DNA from: Dehalococcoidia bacterium
GTDB taxonomy: Bacteria > Chloroflexota > Dehalococcoidia > DSTF01 > JACRBR01
Length of the DNA: 64,000 nucleotides
Assembly (NCBI GenBank): GCA_040902535.1
Contig: JBBDXD010000022.1
Coordinates: 68,104-132,103 of the forward strand
Direction: 5' to 3'
Shown here: positions 18,883 to 28,565 of the stretch, one piece after another
How the letters are laid out: every line of letters begins with the position of its first letter
Position numbering within the stretch: the first letter of the stretch is position 1
Translations under genes and position numbers: made by a program
Notes under the pieces: model-generated
The model's input: only the letters and a program-made list of their open reading frames with translations
What the model was told of the DNA's origin: nothing
Database searches by the model: none

Positions 18883-19281
18883 TTGAACATGACGGACCCC
18901 ATAGCGGACATGCTGACGCGGATACGCAACGCCGTGACGGCGAAGCACGACTACGTCAATATCCCCTCTTCGAAAATGAAGATCGCGATTGCGGACGTGC
19001 TCCAGAAAGAGGGGTACATCCGCAGTTACGAGGTGCAGGACGAAGCCGCGAAGAAGCTGATGCGCGTGCAACTGAACTACACGGGCAAGAAAGAGCCGGT
19101 GTTATCGGGCATCCAGCGCGTCAGTAAGCCGGGCCTGCGCGTCTACGTGCAAAAGCTCGAGATTCCGCGCGTCTACGGCGGCCTCGGCATCGCGATCCTC
19201 TCGACACCGCAGGGCATCATGACCGGACAGGACGCGTGGCGCCGGAAGATCGGCGGCGAAGTCCTGTGTTACGTGTGGTAG
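18883..19281 (+). CDS. rpsH: 30S ribosomal protein S8
   Basis: A 132-residue S8, a 16S rRNA binder and in E. coli the spc-operon repressor. Start chosen as TTG 18883 (8 nt after AAGGAGG) rather than ATG 18889; either yields the TDPIADMLTRIRNA motif. The C-terminus GLGIAILSTPQGIMT and GGEVLCYVW matches the family. Confidence 0.95.
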   Translation: MNMTDPIADMLTRIRNAVTAKHDYVNIPSSKMKIAIADVLQKEGYIRSYEVQDEAAKKLMRVQLNYTGKKEPVLSGIQRVSKPGLRVYVQKLEIPRVYGGLGIAILSTPQGIMTGQDAWRRKIGGEVLCYVW

Positions 19282-19285
19282 AGCA

Positions 19286-19831
19286 ATGTCACGAATAGGC
19301 AAACTGCCGGTACCAATCGCAAAAGGCGTCCAGGTCGAGATCGACGGCCAGGCGGTCAAGGTGAAGGGCCCTAAGGGCGAACTTCACCGCGACTTCCCGG
19401 CGGGTATCTCGCTCCGTCTCGATGACAGCCAGGTGAACGTCGAGCGCGCGGACGACGAGAAGCGGACCCGCGCGCTGCACGGACTGTCGCGCTCGCTGCT
19501 CGCCAACATGGTCATCGGCGTATCCGATGGTTTCACGAAGACGCTGGAATTGCAGGGCGTCGGCTACCGCGTCACGCAGTCCGGTGACAAGGTGACGCTC
19601 GCCGTCGGATTCTCGCACCCGGTCGAGGTCGCGCCCCCGGAAGGCATCCAGCTCGAGGTGGAGGGCAACAACCGGGTGCACGTGCGCGGCATCGACAAGG
19701 AATTAGTCGGCCAGGTAGCGGCTAATATCCGCAAGGTGCGCAAGCCGGAGCCGTACAAGGGCAAAGGTATCCGCTACCTTGGAGAACGCGTGCGCAGGAA
19801 GGCCGGCAAGGCCGGCAAGGCAGGCAAGTAA
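19286..19831 (+). CDS. rplF: 50S ribosomal protein L6
   Basis: A 181-residue L6 near the factor-binding site. [14 protein letters not shown] at the start, the duplicated fold, and [21 protein letters not shown] at the end are typical. Ends with three GKA repeats and overlaps the first base of rplR. Confidence 0.96.
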   Translation: MSRIGKLPVPIAKGVQVEIDGQAVKVKGPKGELHRDFPAGISLRLDDSQVNVERADDEKRTRALHGLSRSLLANMVIGVSDGFTKTLELQGVGYRVTQSGDKVTLAVGFSHPVEVAPPEGIQLEVEGNNRVHVRGIDKELVGQVAANIRKVRKPEPYKGKGIRYLGERVRRKAGKAGKAGK

Positions 19832-20193
19832 TGAAGGGCAACAAGACCGCACGGGCCGCACGTCAGCGCCGCCACATCCGGGTGCGGAAGATCGTCTCGG
19901 GGACGGGCGCGCGGCCGCGGCTCGCCGTCTACCGCAGCCTTACGCACATCTACGCGCAGGTGATCGACGACGCGCAGGGGCGTACCCTGGCCGCGGCGTC
20001 GGACCTGGAGCAGTCGTTGCGCGAATTGAAGGGCAACAAGTCAGAACGCGCGAAAGCCGTCGGCAGCGCCGTCGCAAAGAAGGCGATCGATGCGGGCGTC
20101 ACGCAGGTCGTGTTCGACCGCGGCGGCAATCGTTTCCACGGACGGGTCAAGGCGCTCGCCGAAGCAGCGCGCGAAGCCGGCCTCAAGTTCTAG
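19831..20193 (+). CDS. rplR: 50S ribosomal protein L18
   Basis: A 120-residue L18 that binds 5S rRNA with L5. [23 protein letters not shown] and the C-terminal [24 protein letters not shown] are diagnostic. Starts at the rplF stop. Confidence 0.96.
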   Translation: MKGNKTARAARQRRHIRVRKIVSGTGARPRLAVYRSLTHIYAQVIDDAQGRTLAAASDLEQSLRELKGNKSERAKAVGSAVAKKAIDAGVTQVVFDRGGNRFHGRVKALAEAAREAGLKF

Positions 20194-20211
20194 GCGGCGC
20201 AGGAGTACAAC

Positions 20212-20733
20212 ATGGTCACAGCGACAAAGCGAGAGAGAATCGAGCCGCGCGATCTGGAACTGCAGGAGAAGGTCGTCTTCATCAACCGCGTCTCCAAGGT
20301 GGTGAAGGGCGGACGCCGCTTCAGCTTTAGCGCCGTCGTCGTCGTGGGCGACGGCCAGGGGCACGTCGGCGCCGGCCTGGGCAAGGCGAACGAGGTGCCG
20401 GAGGCGATTCGCAAGGGCTCCGCCGCGGCGCGCAAGAGCCTGATCCGCGTGCCGATGAACAAGACCACGATCGCCCATCCGATCCTCGCCCGCTTTGGCG
20501 CCGCGAAGGTGATGATGAAGCCGGCGTCTGAGGGCACGGGCGTGATCGCCGGCGGCGGCGTGCGCGCCGTCATGGAGGCCGCGGGCATCAAGGACGTCCT
20601 CACGAAGTCGCTGGGCTCGGCGAACGCCCTCAACGTCGTGCGCGCGACGATGCAGGGGCTGTCCGAGCTGCGCGATCCGGCGCAGGTCACCGCCCGGCGC
20701 AAGGCCAGCGTCGCGCGCGCAGGGGCATCGTAA
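20212..20733 (+). CDS. rpsE: 30S ribosomal protein S5
   Basis: A 173-residue S5, important for decoding accuracy and mRNA unwinding. The double-stranded RNA-binding-like N-terminal domain has [19 protein letters not shown]; the C-terminal domain has the [19 protein letters not shown] motif. Normal length. Confidence 0.96.
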   Translation: MVTATKRERIEPRDLELQEKVVFINRVSKVVKGGRRFSFSAVVVVGDGQGHVGAGLGKANEVPEAIRKGSAAARKSLIRVPMNKTTIAHPILARFGAAKVMMKPASEGTGVIAGGGVRAVMEAAGIKDVLTKSLGSANALNVVRATMQGLSELRDPAQVTARRKASVARAGAS

Positions 20734-20915
20734 TGTCGAGGATCAAAGTCACCTGGCAGCGCAGCGGCATCAACCATCGCGAGGACCAGAAGCGTACGAT
20801 CCGCGCGCTCGGTCTGCGCAAGCTCGGGCAGACGGTCGAGCACGAGGACAATCGCACGATCCGCGGCATGGTTCACAAGGTGCGCCATCTCGTGGTCGTG
20901 GAGGAGGGTGCGTAG
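20733..20915 (+). CDS. rpmD: 50S ribosomal protein L30
   Basis: A 60-residue L30. Its beginning ATG overlaps the rpsE stop; SRIKVTWQRSGINHREDQK and the closing GMVHKVRHLVVVEE are typical of the short bacterial form. Confidence 0.94.
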   Translation: MSRIKVTWQRSGINHREDQKRTIRALGLRKLGQTVEHEDNRTIRGMVHKVRHLVVVEEGA

Positions 20916-21569
20916 ATGCAGCAGCACGAACTGCGGCAGCCCGCGGGCGCGACGCACAAGCGCAAGCGCGTGGGCCGCGGCAACGCCAGTGGACACGGCA
21001 CATACGCGACGAGGGGCCTCAAGGGTCAGAAGGCGCGCTCAGGCGGCGGAGTCCGCGTCGGCTTCGAGGGCGGCCAGTTGCCGTTCATCCGGCGCATGGC
21101 GCGCAAGCGCGGCTTCACGAACCGATTCCGCGTTGATTACGAAGAAGTTAACGTCGGCAAGCTCGCGCGCTTTTCGGCGAACGCCGAGGTCAACGAGCAG
21201 GCGCTGCGTGACGCGCGGCTCGTGCGAGGCGGCCGCCCGATTAAGATTCTTGGCGTCGGCGATCTCTCGGTCGCGCTGACCGTCGAGGCGGCGAGTTTCT
21301 CGCAGTCCGCACGCACGAAGATCGAAGCGGCCGGCGGCACGGTGCGCTGGCTGAACGGCGAGCCGCAGCCGAAGGAGCCGGTCGAGCCGGCGCCGAAGGC
21401 GAAGCGCGCGAAGACTCCGAAGCCCGAGACGACGGCCGGCAAGGCTGCATCGAAGACCGACAAGGCTGCATCGAAGACCGACAAGGCTGCGTCGAAGGTA
21501 GAAGAAGAGCAGGACTCCGCGGGCTCCGACGAGGAGCAGGAAGAGGCATCAGATGGCGCTGGCGGCTAG
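20916..21569 (+). CDS. rplO: 50S ribosomal protein L15 with repeat tail
   Basis: A 217-residue L15; usual length is about 147. The core (residues 1-150) carries KRKRVGRGNASGHGTYATRG, GVRVGFEGGQLPF and the ILGVGDLSVALTVEAASFS region. The remaining about 65 residues are a Lys/Ala/Pro then Glu/Asp/Ser-rich tail containing three near-perfect 7-residue repeats (DKAASKT), encoded by 21 bp direct repeats at about 21440-21500. The tail overlaps the start of secY by 17 nt. Confidence 0.94.
   Translation: MQQHELRQPAGATHKRKRVGRGNASGHGTYATRGLKGQKARSGGGVRVGFEGGQLPFIRRMARKRGFTNRFRVDYEEVNVGKLARFSANAEVNEQALRDARLVRGGRPIKILGVGDLSVALTVEAASFSQSARTKIEAAGGTVRWLNGEPQPKEPVEPAPKAKRAKTPKPETTAGKAASKTDKAASKTDKAASKVEEEQDSAGSDEEQEEASDGAGG
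21438..21500. repeat. 21 bp direct repeats in the rplO tail
   Basis: Three near-identical 21 bp units (gctgcatcgaagaccgacaag and variants) encode the DKAASKT heptads of the L15 C-terminal extension. Such repeats can expand or contract by slippage. Confidence 0.75.
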
Positions 21570-22932
21570 CAGACAGCAACAGGCGAATCGCCCACGACTC
21601 CTGCAGGCTGTGTTCGATGCGATGCAGCAGCCGGACATCCGGCGCAAGCTGCTCTTCACGTTCGCGCTGCTTGTCGTGTTCCGGTTCATTGCGCACGTCC
21701 CGATCCCGAACGTCGATCCGCGGGCACTCGAGGATGCGTTCGAGGGCAACAACCTGCTGAACCTGTTCAACCTGTTCAGCGGCGGCGCGTTACGTCAGCT
21801 CAGCATCGCCTCGCTCGGCGTGTACCCGTACATCACGGCGTCGATCATCATGACGCTCGTCACGCCGATGATCCCTTCGCTGCAATCAATGCGGCAGGAA
21901 GGTGAACAGGGCCGTAACCGCATCGAGCTGTACCAGCACTGGATGACGGTGCCGCTGGCGTTCGTCCAGGGCTACGCACAGCTCGTGATCCTGGAGACGC
22001 AGGTGTCGGGCACGGGCGCGCTGCGTTTCAGCCCCAGCTTCACCGGCGACGACGCACTGCCGACGCTCACCGCGCTCTTCGCGATGACCGCCGGCACGTT
22101 GTTCCTGGTCTGGCTCGGCGAACTGATCACCGAGAACGGCATCGGGAACGGCATTTCGGTGATCATCTTCGGCGGTATCGTCGCGGGCATGCCCGGACTG
22201 CTGAACCAGTTGTTCAATTCGACGATCGGCATGTTCGGCATCGCCCTCCTGGCTGCGCTGTCCGTCGTCCTGGTCGCCGCGATCGTCTTCATGCAGGAGG
22301 CGACGCGCAAGATTCCCGTGCAGTATGCGAAGAGCGTTTTTCGAGCGGGCAAGATGTACCGGCAGTCCGGACAGAGCCACATACCACTGCGCGTGAACTC
22401 GGCGGGCATGATCCCGCTGATCTTCGCGTTCTCCATCGTCATCCTGCCGGTGACGATCGCGCAGTTCATGCTCGACTCATCCACCACACCGTGGATCCGG
22501 GACACCGCGAGCTTCTTCGTGCGCGTGCTGGGGCCGGGCACGGGGACGGGGGGCGCAGGCGCGAGCCCCGGATTCTACATCCTGGTGTTCGTGCTGGTGG
22601 TGTTGTTCAGCTTCTTCTACACACTTGTCGTGTTCCAGCAGCAGAACCTGGCGGAGAACTTGCAGAAGAACGGCGGCTTCGTGCCAGGTATCCGGCCGGG
22701 GCGCCCGACGGGCGAGTACATCATGCGCGTGCTGGTGCGTATCACGTGGGCCGGTGCGCTGTTCCTGGGCCTCGTCGCGATCTTGCCGTATCTGGTGACA
22801 AACTGGTTCGACATAACGTCACTCACGATCAGCAGCACCGGCATGCTGATCGTCGTCGGCGTCGTGCTGGATACGATGAAACAGCTGGAAGCGCAGCTCC
22901 TGATGCGCAACTACGAAGGGTTCATTCGCTAG
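21553..22932 (+). CDS. secY: Preprotein translocase subunit SecY
   Basis: A 459-residue channel-forming subunit of the Sec translocon, with ten predicted membrane helices. Hallmarks are DIRRKLLFTFALLVVFR before helix 1, the plug-region FSGGALRQLSIASLGVYPYITASIIM, and the C-terminal NLQKNGGFVPGIRPGRPT loop contacting SecA/ribosome. ATG 21553 overlaps the rplO end. Usual place between rplO and adk. Confidence 0.96.
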   Translation: MALAASRQQQANRPRLLQAVFDAMQQPDIRRKLLFTFALLVVFRFIAHVPIPNVDPRALEDAFEGNNLLNLFNLFSGGALRQLSIASLGVYPYITASIIMTLVTPMIPSLQSMRQEGEQGRNRIELYQHWMTVPLAFVQGYAQLVILETQVSGTGALRFSPSFTGDDALPTLTALFAMTAGTLFLVWLGELITENGIGNGISVIIFGGIVAGMPGLLNQLFNSTIGMFGIALLAALSVVLVAAIVFMQEATRKIPVQYAKSVFRAGKMYRQSGQSHIPLRVNSAGMIPLIFAFSIVILPVTIAQFMLDSSTTPWIRDTASFFVRVLGPGTGTGGAGASPGFYILVFVLVVLFSFFYTLVVFQQQNLAENLQKNGGFVPGIRPGRPTGEYIMRVLVRITWAGALFLGLVAILPYLVTNWFDITSLTISSTGMLIVVGVVLDTMKQLEAQLLMRNYEGFIR

Positions 22933-23517
22933 GTGTACGTGATCTTCTTCGGCCCTCCGGGTGTCGGCAAAGGCACGCAGGCGGCGATCGTCGCCGCACA
23001 GGCGGGCTGGGCGCACATTTCGACGGGCGACATGCTGCGCCGCCACGTCGACGAGGGCACGGACTTGGGCAAGCAGGCCAAGTCGTATATGGACGGCGGC
23101 CAGCTCGTCCCCGACGCGCTCGTCATCGATATGTTCATCGATCGTCTCGCGGGGCTCCGGCCCGATCAGGGCTTCGTGCTCGATGGATTTCCACGGACGA
23201 TCGCACAAGCACGCGCACTCGATCAGGCGCTGCAGTCCCGCGGCAAGGCGATCGACATGGCGCTCAACATCACCGGCCCGGACGACGTGCTCGTCGAGCG
23301 CCTGCTCAATCGCGCTAAGGAATCCGGCCGTACCGACGACACACCCGAAGCGATCCGGACGCGCCTCGAAGTGCAGAAGCCGCCTGCCGAGTTGCTCGAT
23401 CACTACCGGCAGCAAGGCAAGCTCACGGAGATCGATGGCATACCCCAGATCGAAACCGTAACCGCATCCATCCTCAAGGTGCTCGACATGGAGCGCGGTG
23501 CGCAGGCCTCGGCGTAA
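22933..23517 (+). CDS. adk: Adenylate kinase (short form)
   Basis: A 194-residue kinase that interconverts AMP + ATP and 2 ADP. GTG start immediately after secY. P-loop GPPGVGKGTQ, AMP-binding STGDMLRRHV and DGFPRT are present. The LID is short (VERLLNRAKESGRTDDTPE) and lacks the four-cysteine zinc site, so this is the short-type enzyme. Confidence 0.95.
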   Translation: MYVIFFGPPGVGKGTQAAIVAAQAGWAHISTGDMLRRHVDEGTDLGKQAKSYMDGGQLVPDALVIDMFIDRLAGLRPDQGFVLDGFPRTIAQARALDQALQSRGKAIDMALNITGPDDVLVERLLNRAKESGRTDDTPEAIRTRLEVQKPPAELLDHYRQQGKLTEIDGIPQIETVTASILKVLDMERGAQASA

Positions 23518-23525
23518 GGAGTCGC

Positions 23526-24284
23526 ATGCCGATCATTCTCAAGTCAGATGATGAGATCGCGATCATGCGCGAAGCGGGGCGCATCGTCGCGAACACGCTC
23601 AATCTGCTGGTCGAGGCGTTGCGCCCCGGGCTCGTCGTGAAGGAACTGGACAAGATCGTGCGGCGCGAGTTCGCGCGGCATGACGTGATCCCGACGTTCC
23701 TGGGCTACGGCCATCCGGCGTATCCCGCGACGGTCTGCGTCTCAGTGAACGAAGAGATCGTGCATGGGATCCCGGGCAAGCGCGTCATCAAGGAGGGAGA
23801 CATCGTCAGTCTCGACCTGGGTTGCACGTACAAGGGGTTCGTCGGCGACTCGGCGGTCACCGTGATCGTCGGCACACCGAAAGACACCGTAGCCGAACGA
23901 CTGGTCAACGTAACCAGGGAGGCGCTAGAGGCCGGCATTGCGCAGGCCAAGGCGGGTAATCGTATGGGGGACATTTCCCACGCCATCCAAACGCACATCG
24001 AATCGAACGGGTTCGGTGTGGTCCGGGAATACGTGGGACATGGCGTCGGGCGGGATATGCACGAGGAGCCGCAAGTGCCCAACTTCGGTCCGGTGGACCG
24101 GGGGCCGGTGCTCAAGAAGGGCATGGTGCTGGCGTTGGAGCCCATGGTGACCGTCGGAGACTGGCGCACCCGCCAGCTGGATGACCACTGGACCGTCGTC
24201 ACCGCGGACGGCAGCCTCGCAGCGCACTTCGAACACACGATCGCCATCACCGAGAACGGCGCCAGGGTGCTCACAGCGCCATAA
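23526..24284 (+). CDS. map: Methionine aminopeptidase, type I
   Basis: A 252-residue dinuclear metallopeptidase removing N-terminal methionine from nascent proteins. Metal ligands are visible as D in VSLDLGC and VGDSAVTV, H in YVGHGVGRDMHEEP, E in LALEPMV and E in HFEHTIAITENG (the second-last glutamate). Normal length; follows adk by 8 bp, the classic secY-adk-map order. Confidence 0.95.
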   Translation: MPIILKSDDEIAIMREAGRIVANTLNLLVEALRPGLVVKELDKIVRREFARHDVIPTFLGYGHPAYPATVCVSVNEEIVHGIPGKRVIKEGDIVSLDLGCTYKGFVGDSAVTVIVGTPKDTVAERLVNVTREALEAGIAQAKAGNRMGDISHAIQTHIESNGFGVVREYVGHGVGRDMHEEPQVPNFGPVDRGPVLKKGMVLALEPMVTVGDWRTRQLDDHWTVVTADGSLAAHFEHTIAITENGARVLTAP

Positions 24285-24304
24285 CAAAGGGATAAAACTT
24301 CTCG

Positions 24305-24334
24305 TTTCCACGGGGAGCCTGCATTTGGTATAAG
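24305..24334 (+). promoter_or_regulatory. Candidate internal promoter before infA
   Basis: TTTCCA (24305-24310) and TATAAG (24329-24334) are separated by 18 bp in the only AT-rich stretch between map and infA (86 bp gap). This would give the infA-rpsI segment its own promoter in addition to read-through. Confidence 0.5.
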
Positions 24335-24370
24335 AATAGGCTGATCACGGAGATTTCCGAGAAGGAGCGC

Positions 24371-24589
24371 ATGGCAAAGAAGGACGCGATTGAGGTTGAG
24401 GGCCTCGTGCGAGAGCCCCTCCCCAACGCGATGTTTAAAGTTGAGTTGCCCAACGGGCACCAGGTGCTGGCGCATATCTCGGGAAAGATTCGTCTTAATT
24501 TCATCAAGATCCTCCCCGGCGACCGCGTATTGGTGGAGCTTTCACCATACGACCTGTCGCGGGGGCGCATCACTTACCGGTTCAAGTAA
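24371..24589 (+). CDS. infA: Translation initiation factor IF-1
   Basis: A 72-residue OB-fold factor that binds the ribosomal A site during initiation. [25 protein letters not shown] and [28 protein letters not shown] are highly conserved. Preceded by GAGAAGGAGCGC. Confidence 0.97.
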   Translation: MAKKDAIEVEGLVREPLPNAMFKVELPNGHQVLAHISGKIRLNFIKILPGDRVLVELSPYDLSRGRITYRFK

Positions 24590-24598
24590 GAGGACATC

Positions 24599-24712
24599 AT
24601 GCGAGTCCGGGCTTCGGTAAAGAAGCGCTGCGAGAAGTGCAAGATCATCAAGCGTCACGGCGTGCTGCGCGTGATCTGCGAGATTCCGAAGCACAAGCAG
24701 CGGCAGGGGTAG
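24599..24712 (+). CDS. rpmJ: 50S ribosomal protein L36
   Basis: A 37-residue zinc-binding L36, read directly from the sequence: [19 protein letters not shown], then the third cysteine in VICE and the histidine in PKHKQRQG, giving the C-x2-C-x12-C-x4-H site of the zinc-containing form. Standard place between infA and rpsM. Confidence 0.95.
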   Translation: MRVRASVKKRCEKCKIIKRHGVLRVICEIPKHKQRQG

Positions 24713-24715
24713 AAC

Positions 24716-25099
24716 ATGGCACGTATCGCCGGCGTCGACATTCCGCGCGACAAGCGCGTCGATATTTCGCTCCGTTACATCTACGGCATCGGTCCGACGA
24801 CGTCGAAGAATATCGTCACGACGGCGCAGGTGAATCCGGCGACGAAGGTGCGCGACCTGACCGACGAAGAAGTGAGCCGCATCCGGGAACTCATCGATAA
24901 GGAGCACACCGTCGAAGGCGATCTGCGGCGCGAAGTGCGCCAGAACGTGCAGCGCCTGATCGAAATCAATTGTTACCGCGGAGTGCGCCACCGCCGCGGC
25001 CTGCCCGTGCGTGGACAGCGCACGCGCACGAACGCGCGGACGAAACGCGGTGCGCGCCGCACGGTCGCCGGCAAGCGCAAGGCGGCAGCCAAGAAGTAG
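24716..25099 (+). CDS. rpsM: 30S ribosomal protein S13
   Basis: A 127-residue S13 at the top of the small-subunit head, contacting P-site t[28 protein letters not shown], the helix-hairpin region, and [18 protein letters not shown] near the end are diagnostic. Starts 4 bp after rpmJ. Confidence 0.96.
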   Translation: MARIAGVDIPRDKRVDISLRYIYGIGPTTSKNIVTTAQVNPATKVRDLTDEEVSRIRELIDKEHTVEGDLRREVRQNVQRLIEINCYRGVRHRRGLPVRGQRTRTNARTKRGARRTVAGKRKAAAKK

Positions 25100-25159
25100 A
25101 CCCGGACCTGTCCGGCATAACAGCACGGTGCGCCGGTGCGCGGCGCGAGAAGGAGACGC

Positions 25160-25561
25160 ATGGCTGAGCGAAAGGCATCGACGAAGACGAAGGGACGAAA
25201 GCGCGAACGTAAGTCCGTGCCGCGCGGCCGCGCCTACGTGCAGTCGACGTTTAACAACACGCTCATCACGCTGACCGGACCGAATGGCGATGTCCTGTCG
25301 TGGGCGAGCGCCGGCCAGGCAGGGTTCAAGGGCTCCCGCAAGAGCACGCCGTATGCCGCGCAGATCGCCGCCGAACAGGCCGCCCGCCGCGCGATGGAGC
25401 ACGGTCTGCGCCAGGTCGAGGTCTTTGTGAAGGGCCCCGGCAGCGGCCGCGAAGCGGCGATCCGGGCGCTCCAGAGCAGCGGACTGATGGTGCTCAGCAT
25501 CAAGGATTCCACGCCGATCCCGCACAACGGGTGCCGGCCTCCCAAGCGGCGGCGCGTGTAG
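25160..25561 (+). CDS. rpsK: 30S ribosomal protein S11
   Basis: A 133-residue S11 of the platform. ATG 25160 follows AGAAGGAGACGC; an upstream GTG (25136) would add unrelated residues. The family core has [24 protein letters not shown] and ends [21 protein letters not shown]. Confidence 0.96.
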   Translation: MAERKASTKTKGRKRERKSVPRGRAYVQSTFNNTLITLTGPNGDVLSWASAGQAGFKGSRKSTPYAAQIAAEQAARRAMEHGLRQVEVFVKGPGSGREAAIRALQSSGLMVLSIKDSTPIPHNGCRPPKRRRV

Positions 25562-25580
25562 GCCGGAAGGACAACAATAG

Positions 25581-26207
25581 ATGGCTCGATACACAGGACC
25601 GGTCTGCCGCATCTGCCGCCGCTACGGCGAGAAGCTCATGCTCAAGGGCGACAAGTGCGTCACCAAGTGCACGCTGGAAAAGCGCCCGACGCCTCCGGGG
25701 CAACAGTCGACGGGGCGGCGGCGTAAGCTTTCTGACCGCGCCCTGCAGTTGCGCGAAAAGCAGAAGGCTCGCTACTCATACGGCGTGCTGGAGAAGCAGT
25801 TCGTCGACTACTACGAGGGCGCCGTCCGGCAGCCGGGCGTGACGGGCGAGAACCTCGTGCGCCAACTGGAAATGCGGCTCGACAACGTCGTGCACAAGAT
25901 GGGGTACGGCGACTCGCTGGCCCAGGCTCGCCAGTTCATCAATCACGGTCACATCGCCCTTAACGGGCGCAAGACGGACGTCGCATCGGCCGTCACGAGG
26001 GCGGGCGACACCGTCGGGTGGACGGCGCGGGGAAGGAAGACGGAGGCTTTCAAGTACGCACAAGAGAACATAACGAACAAGAAGATCCCGTCATGGTTGA
26101 ACGTCGACCCCAGTGCGATGAGCGGCCGCGTGCTGTCTGCGCCCGCGGCCGGTGAAGTCGTCTCGCAGTTCGACCCCGCCGTGATCGTCGAGTACTACTC
26201 GCGGTAG
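25581..26207 (+). CDS. rpsD: 30S ribosomal protein S4
   Basis: A 208-residue S4, a primary 16S rRNA binder. The N-terminus has a four-cysteine zinc site (CRICRRYGE and CVTKC); the S4 RNA-binding domain shows RLDNVVHKMG and ARQFINHGHIALNG. Full length. Confidence 0.96.
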   Translation: MARYTGPVCRICRRYGEKLMLKGDKCVTKCTLEKRPTPPGQQSTGRRRKLSDRALQLREKQKARYSYGVLEKQFVDYYEGAVRQPGVTGENLVRQLEMRLDNVVHKMGYGDSLAQARQFINHGHIALNGRKTDVASAVTRAGDTVGWTARGRKTEAFKYAQENITNKKIPSWLNVDPSAMSGRVLSAPAAGEVVSQFDPAVIVEYYSR

Positions 26208-26227
26208 CGAACACATCGGGCAGCGGA

Positions 26228-26256
26228 GGCGCATGGGCCGCAGTGGCCGATGCGCC
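26228..26256 (+). other. Strong hairpin between rpsD and rpoA
   Basis: GGCGCATGGGCC (26228-26239) is complementary to GGCCGATGCGCC (26245-26256) except for one G-G mismatch, with a 5-nt loop. The trailing bases CGCTTTACG are not a clear T tract, so it may be a partial terminator, an RNA-processing signal or a translational control element for rpoA, whose ribosome site starts 15 nt later. Confidence 0.5.
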
Positions 26257-26281
26257 CGCTTTACGCCCGGGGAGGAACACA

Positions 26282-27397
26282 TTGAACGAGCTGGATCCCG
26301 CACAGATCGAAATCGAAGAAGAAACAGAGTATTACGTCCGTCTCGTCGCGGAACCGCTGAACGCCGGCTTCGGCACGACCCTGGGAAACGCGCTCCGTCG
26401 CGTGCTGCTCAGTTCGCTGCCGGGCGCCGCCGTCACCTCGGTCCGCATCGAGGAGGTCGAGCACGAGTTCTCGACCATCCCGCACATGAAAGAAGACACG
26501 ACGGAGTTCCTCCTCAACCTGAAGGAACTGCGGCTCCGTGCCTACTCCGACCGCCCCGCCAAGCTCTACCTGGAAGCGCAGGGGGAAGGCGCGGTGATGG
26601 CGGTGGCGATCCAGGCGACCGCCGACTACGAGATCGTCAATCCCGACCTGCATCTCGCGACGCTCGACTCGTCGGACGCGCGTCTTACCGTCGAGCTAAA
26701 CGTCGAGTCGGGCCAGGGCTACGCACCCGCCGGACAGAGCGATGGCCTGCCGATCGGCGTCATCCCTGTCGATGCGATCTTCTCGCCCGTGCGGCGCGTG
26801 AACTTCCACGTCACGCACACGCGCGTCGGGCAGATGACGAACTACGACCGCCTGACGCTCGAGGTATGGACCGACGCCACGATGTCCGGCGTCGATGCCG
26901 TCAGCAAGAGCGCGGAAATCCTGCAGGATGAGTTGCGCATGTTCGCGTTGCTCGGCAAGCCGCTGCCGCCGACCGTCGACCGCGGCCTCGGCGTCGGTAC
27001 GTCGCTGCCGCCGGACAAGTACAACATGCCGATCGAGGATCTGAACCTCTCGGTCAGGGCGTACAACTGCCTCAAGCGCAGCGGGCTCATGACGGTCGGG
27101 CAGGTGCTGGAGAAGAGCGAAGACGAACTGCTCTCGCTGCGCAACTTCGGCCGCAAGTCGTACGACGAACTGCGCGACAAGCTCATCGAACTCGGCCTGC
27201 TCGCCGCGTCCGAAGACGGCATGTCGGAAGAAGCGAGCGCAATGCCGCTCGGACGCTCCGTGCCGTCGTCGTTGACCGGCGAAACGTCGGAGGAAGGCGA
27301 GGACCTCAGCCCGCTCGGCGCGGCGCTCATCGAGGCGCTGCGCGAGGCCGGCGAGGACCCGTCGGAACTCATGCGCCGCCGCGAAAGGGAAGAGTAG
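26282..27397 (+). CDS. rpoA: RNA polymerase subunit alpha
   Basis: A 371-residue alpha subunit. TTG 26282 (7 nt after GGGGAGG) is preferred to upstream GTG 26243, and gives [21 protein letters not shown]. The N-terminal domain has [20 protein letters not shown] for assembly with beta; the C-terminal domain ([18 protein letters not shown] and [16 protein letters not shown]) binds promoter UP elements and activators. After about residue 310 an extra 60-residue acidic/serine tail is present. Confidence 0.96.
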   Translation: MNELDPAQIEIEEETEYYVRLVAEPLNAGFGTTLGNALRRVLLSSLPGAAVTSVRIEEVEHEFSTIPHMKEDTTEFLLNLKELRLRAYSDRPAKLYLEAQGEGAVMAVAIQATADYEIVNPDLHLATLDSSDARLTVELNVESGQGYAPAGQSDGLPIGVIPVDAIFSPVRRVNFHVTHTRVGQMTNYDRLTLEVWTDATMSGVDAVSKSAEILQDELRMFALLGKPLPPTVDRGLGVGTSLPPDKYNMPIEDLNLSVRAYNCLKRSGLMTVGQVLEKSEDELLSLRNFGRKSYDELRDKLIELGLLAASEDGMSEEASAMPLGRSVPSSLTGETSEEGEDLSPLGAALIEALREAGEDPSELMRRREREE

Positions 27398-27399
27398 GC

Positions 27400-27765
27400 A
27401 TGCGCCACAAGGTCAGCGGCCGCAAATTCGACCGTCCGGGTGACGAACGCCGCGCCCTGCTGCGGGGGCTCGTCGGCGACTTGATGCGGCACGAGCGCCT
27501 CAAGACGACCGAAGCGAAGGCGAAGGAAGTGCGCCCCATCGCCGAGCGCATGATCACGCTGGGCAAGGACGGCACCGTGCACGCGCGGCGCCAGGCGCTC
27601 GCCTATATCAACGACAAGGATGTCGTGAAGAAGCTCTTCGACGAAATCGCGCCGCGCTTCACAGCGCGCCCGGGCGGCTATACGCGCATCATCAAGCTCG
27701 GTCCGCGCAAGGGCGATGGGTCGCAGATGGCGCAGCTCGAACTCGTCGAACGCGCGGCAGAGTAG
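27400..27765 (+). CDS. rplQ: 50S ribosomal protein L17
   Basis: A 121-residue L17 near the tunnel exit. [24 protein letters not shown] is the family signature; the C-terminus [24 protein letters not shown] is typical. Follows rpoA by 2 bp. Confidence 0.96.
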   Translation: MRHKVSGRKFDRPGDERRALLRGLVGDLMRHERLKTTEAKAKEVRPIAERMITLGKDGTVHARRQALAYINDKDVVKKLFDEIAPRFTARPGGYTRIIKLGPRKGDGSQMAQLELVERAAE

Positions 27766-27769
27766 CGAT

Positions 27770-28555
27770 ATGAGCGGCGATACCGTCGTCCGGCGGGCCG
27801 GACGTCGCATCGCCGTCTTGCTCGAGTACGACGGCACGGCGTATTGCGGGTCGCAGTACCAGGCGAACGGCCCCAGCATTCAGAGCGAGCTGGAGTCGGC
27901 GATTAACAACCTGACGGCAGAACGCGTCCGTGTGGCCTTCGCGGGGCGGACGGATGCGGGCGTACACGCGCTCGGGCAGGTAGCGGCGTTCGATACGAGC
28001 ACGGCGATCGCCCTCGAATCGGTCGTGGCCGGACTCAACCACTTCCTGCCGGAGGACATCGCCGTGAAACGGGCGGCGGACGTGGACCGGGGCTTCGATC
28101 CGCGCCGCGATGCCAAGAACCGCGTGTACGCGTATCGCATCGACAACCGGCCGCTGCGGTCGCCGCTGCTGCGCGATCGGGTGTGGCATGTCGACCGGCC
28201 GCTCGACGTGGCGGCGATGCAACGGGCGGCGCGCCGGCTCGAAGGCGCGCACGACTTCGCGGCGTTCGCACCGCCGTTCGATGGCCGCACGGAGCGCACG
28301 TTGCGGCGGTGCGAGATCATCGGTTCGTGCGAGCAGTTGACGGTGCGCATGGAGGCGCAGGCGTTTCTGCCGCACCAGGTGCGGCGCACCGTCGGGCCGA
28401 TCGTCGAGGTCGGGCTCGGGCGGCTGACGGAAGAAACGCTCGTGGAACTGCTCGATGCGGCGGAGCCATCGACCGCGGGGCCGGCGGCGCCGCCTTGCGG
28501 GCTGTATTTGGCGCACATAGAGTATTACGGACTCGATTTCGGGTCCGAAGGGTGA
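27770..28555 (+). CDS. truA: tRNA pseudouridine synthase A
   Basis: A 261-residue enzyme forming pseudouridine at positions 38-40 of tRNA anticodon stems. The catalytic aspartate lies in [28 protein letters not shown] at the start and [17 protein letters not shown] are conserved. ATG 27770 is used, since the longer frame runs back through rplQ. Sits in the common rplQ-truA-rplM-rpsI order. Confidence 0.95.
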   Translation: MSGDTVVRRAGRRIAVLLEYDGTAYCGSQYQANGPSIQSELESAINNLTAERVRVAFAGRTDAGVHALGQVAAFDTSTAIALESVVAGLNHFLPEDIAVKRAADVDRGFDPRRDAKNRVYAYRIDNRPLRSPLLRDRVWHVDRPLDVAAMQRAARRLEGAHDFAAFAPPFDGRTERTLRRCEIIGSCEQLTVRMEAQAFLPHQVRRTVGPIVEVGLGRLTEETLVELLDAAEPSTAGPAAPPCGLYLAHIEYYGLDFGSEG

Positions 28556-28565
28556 ACGGACAGGC

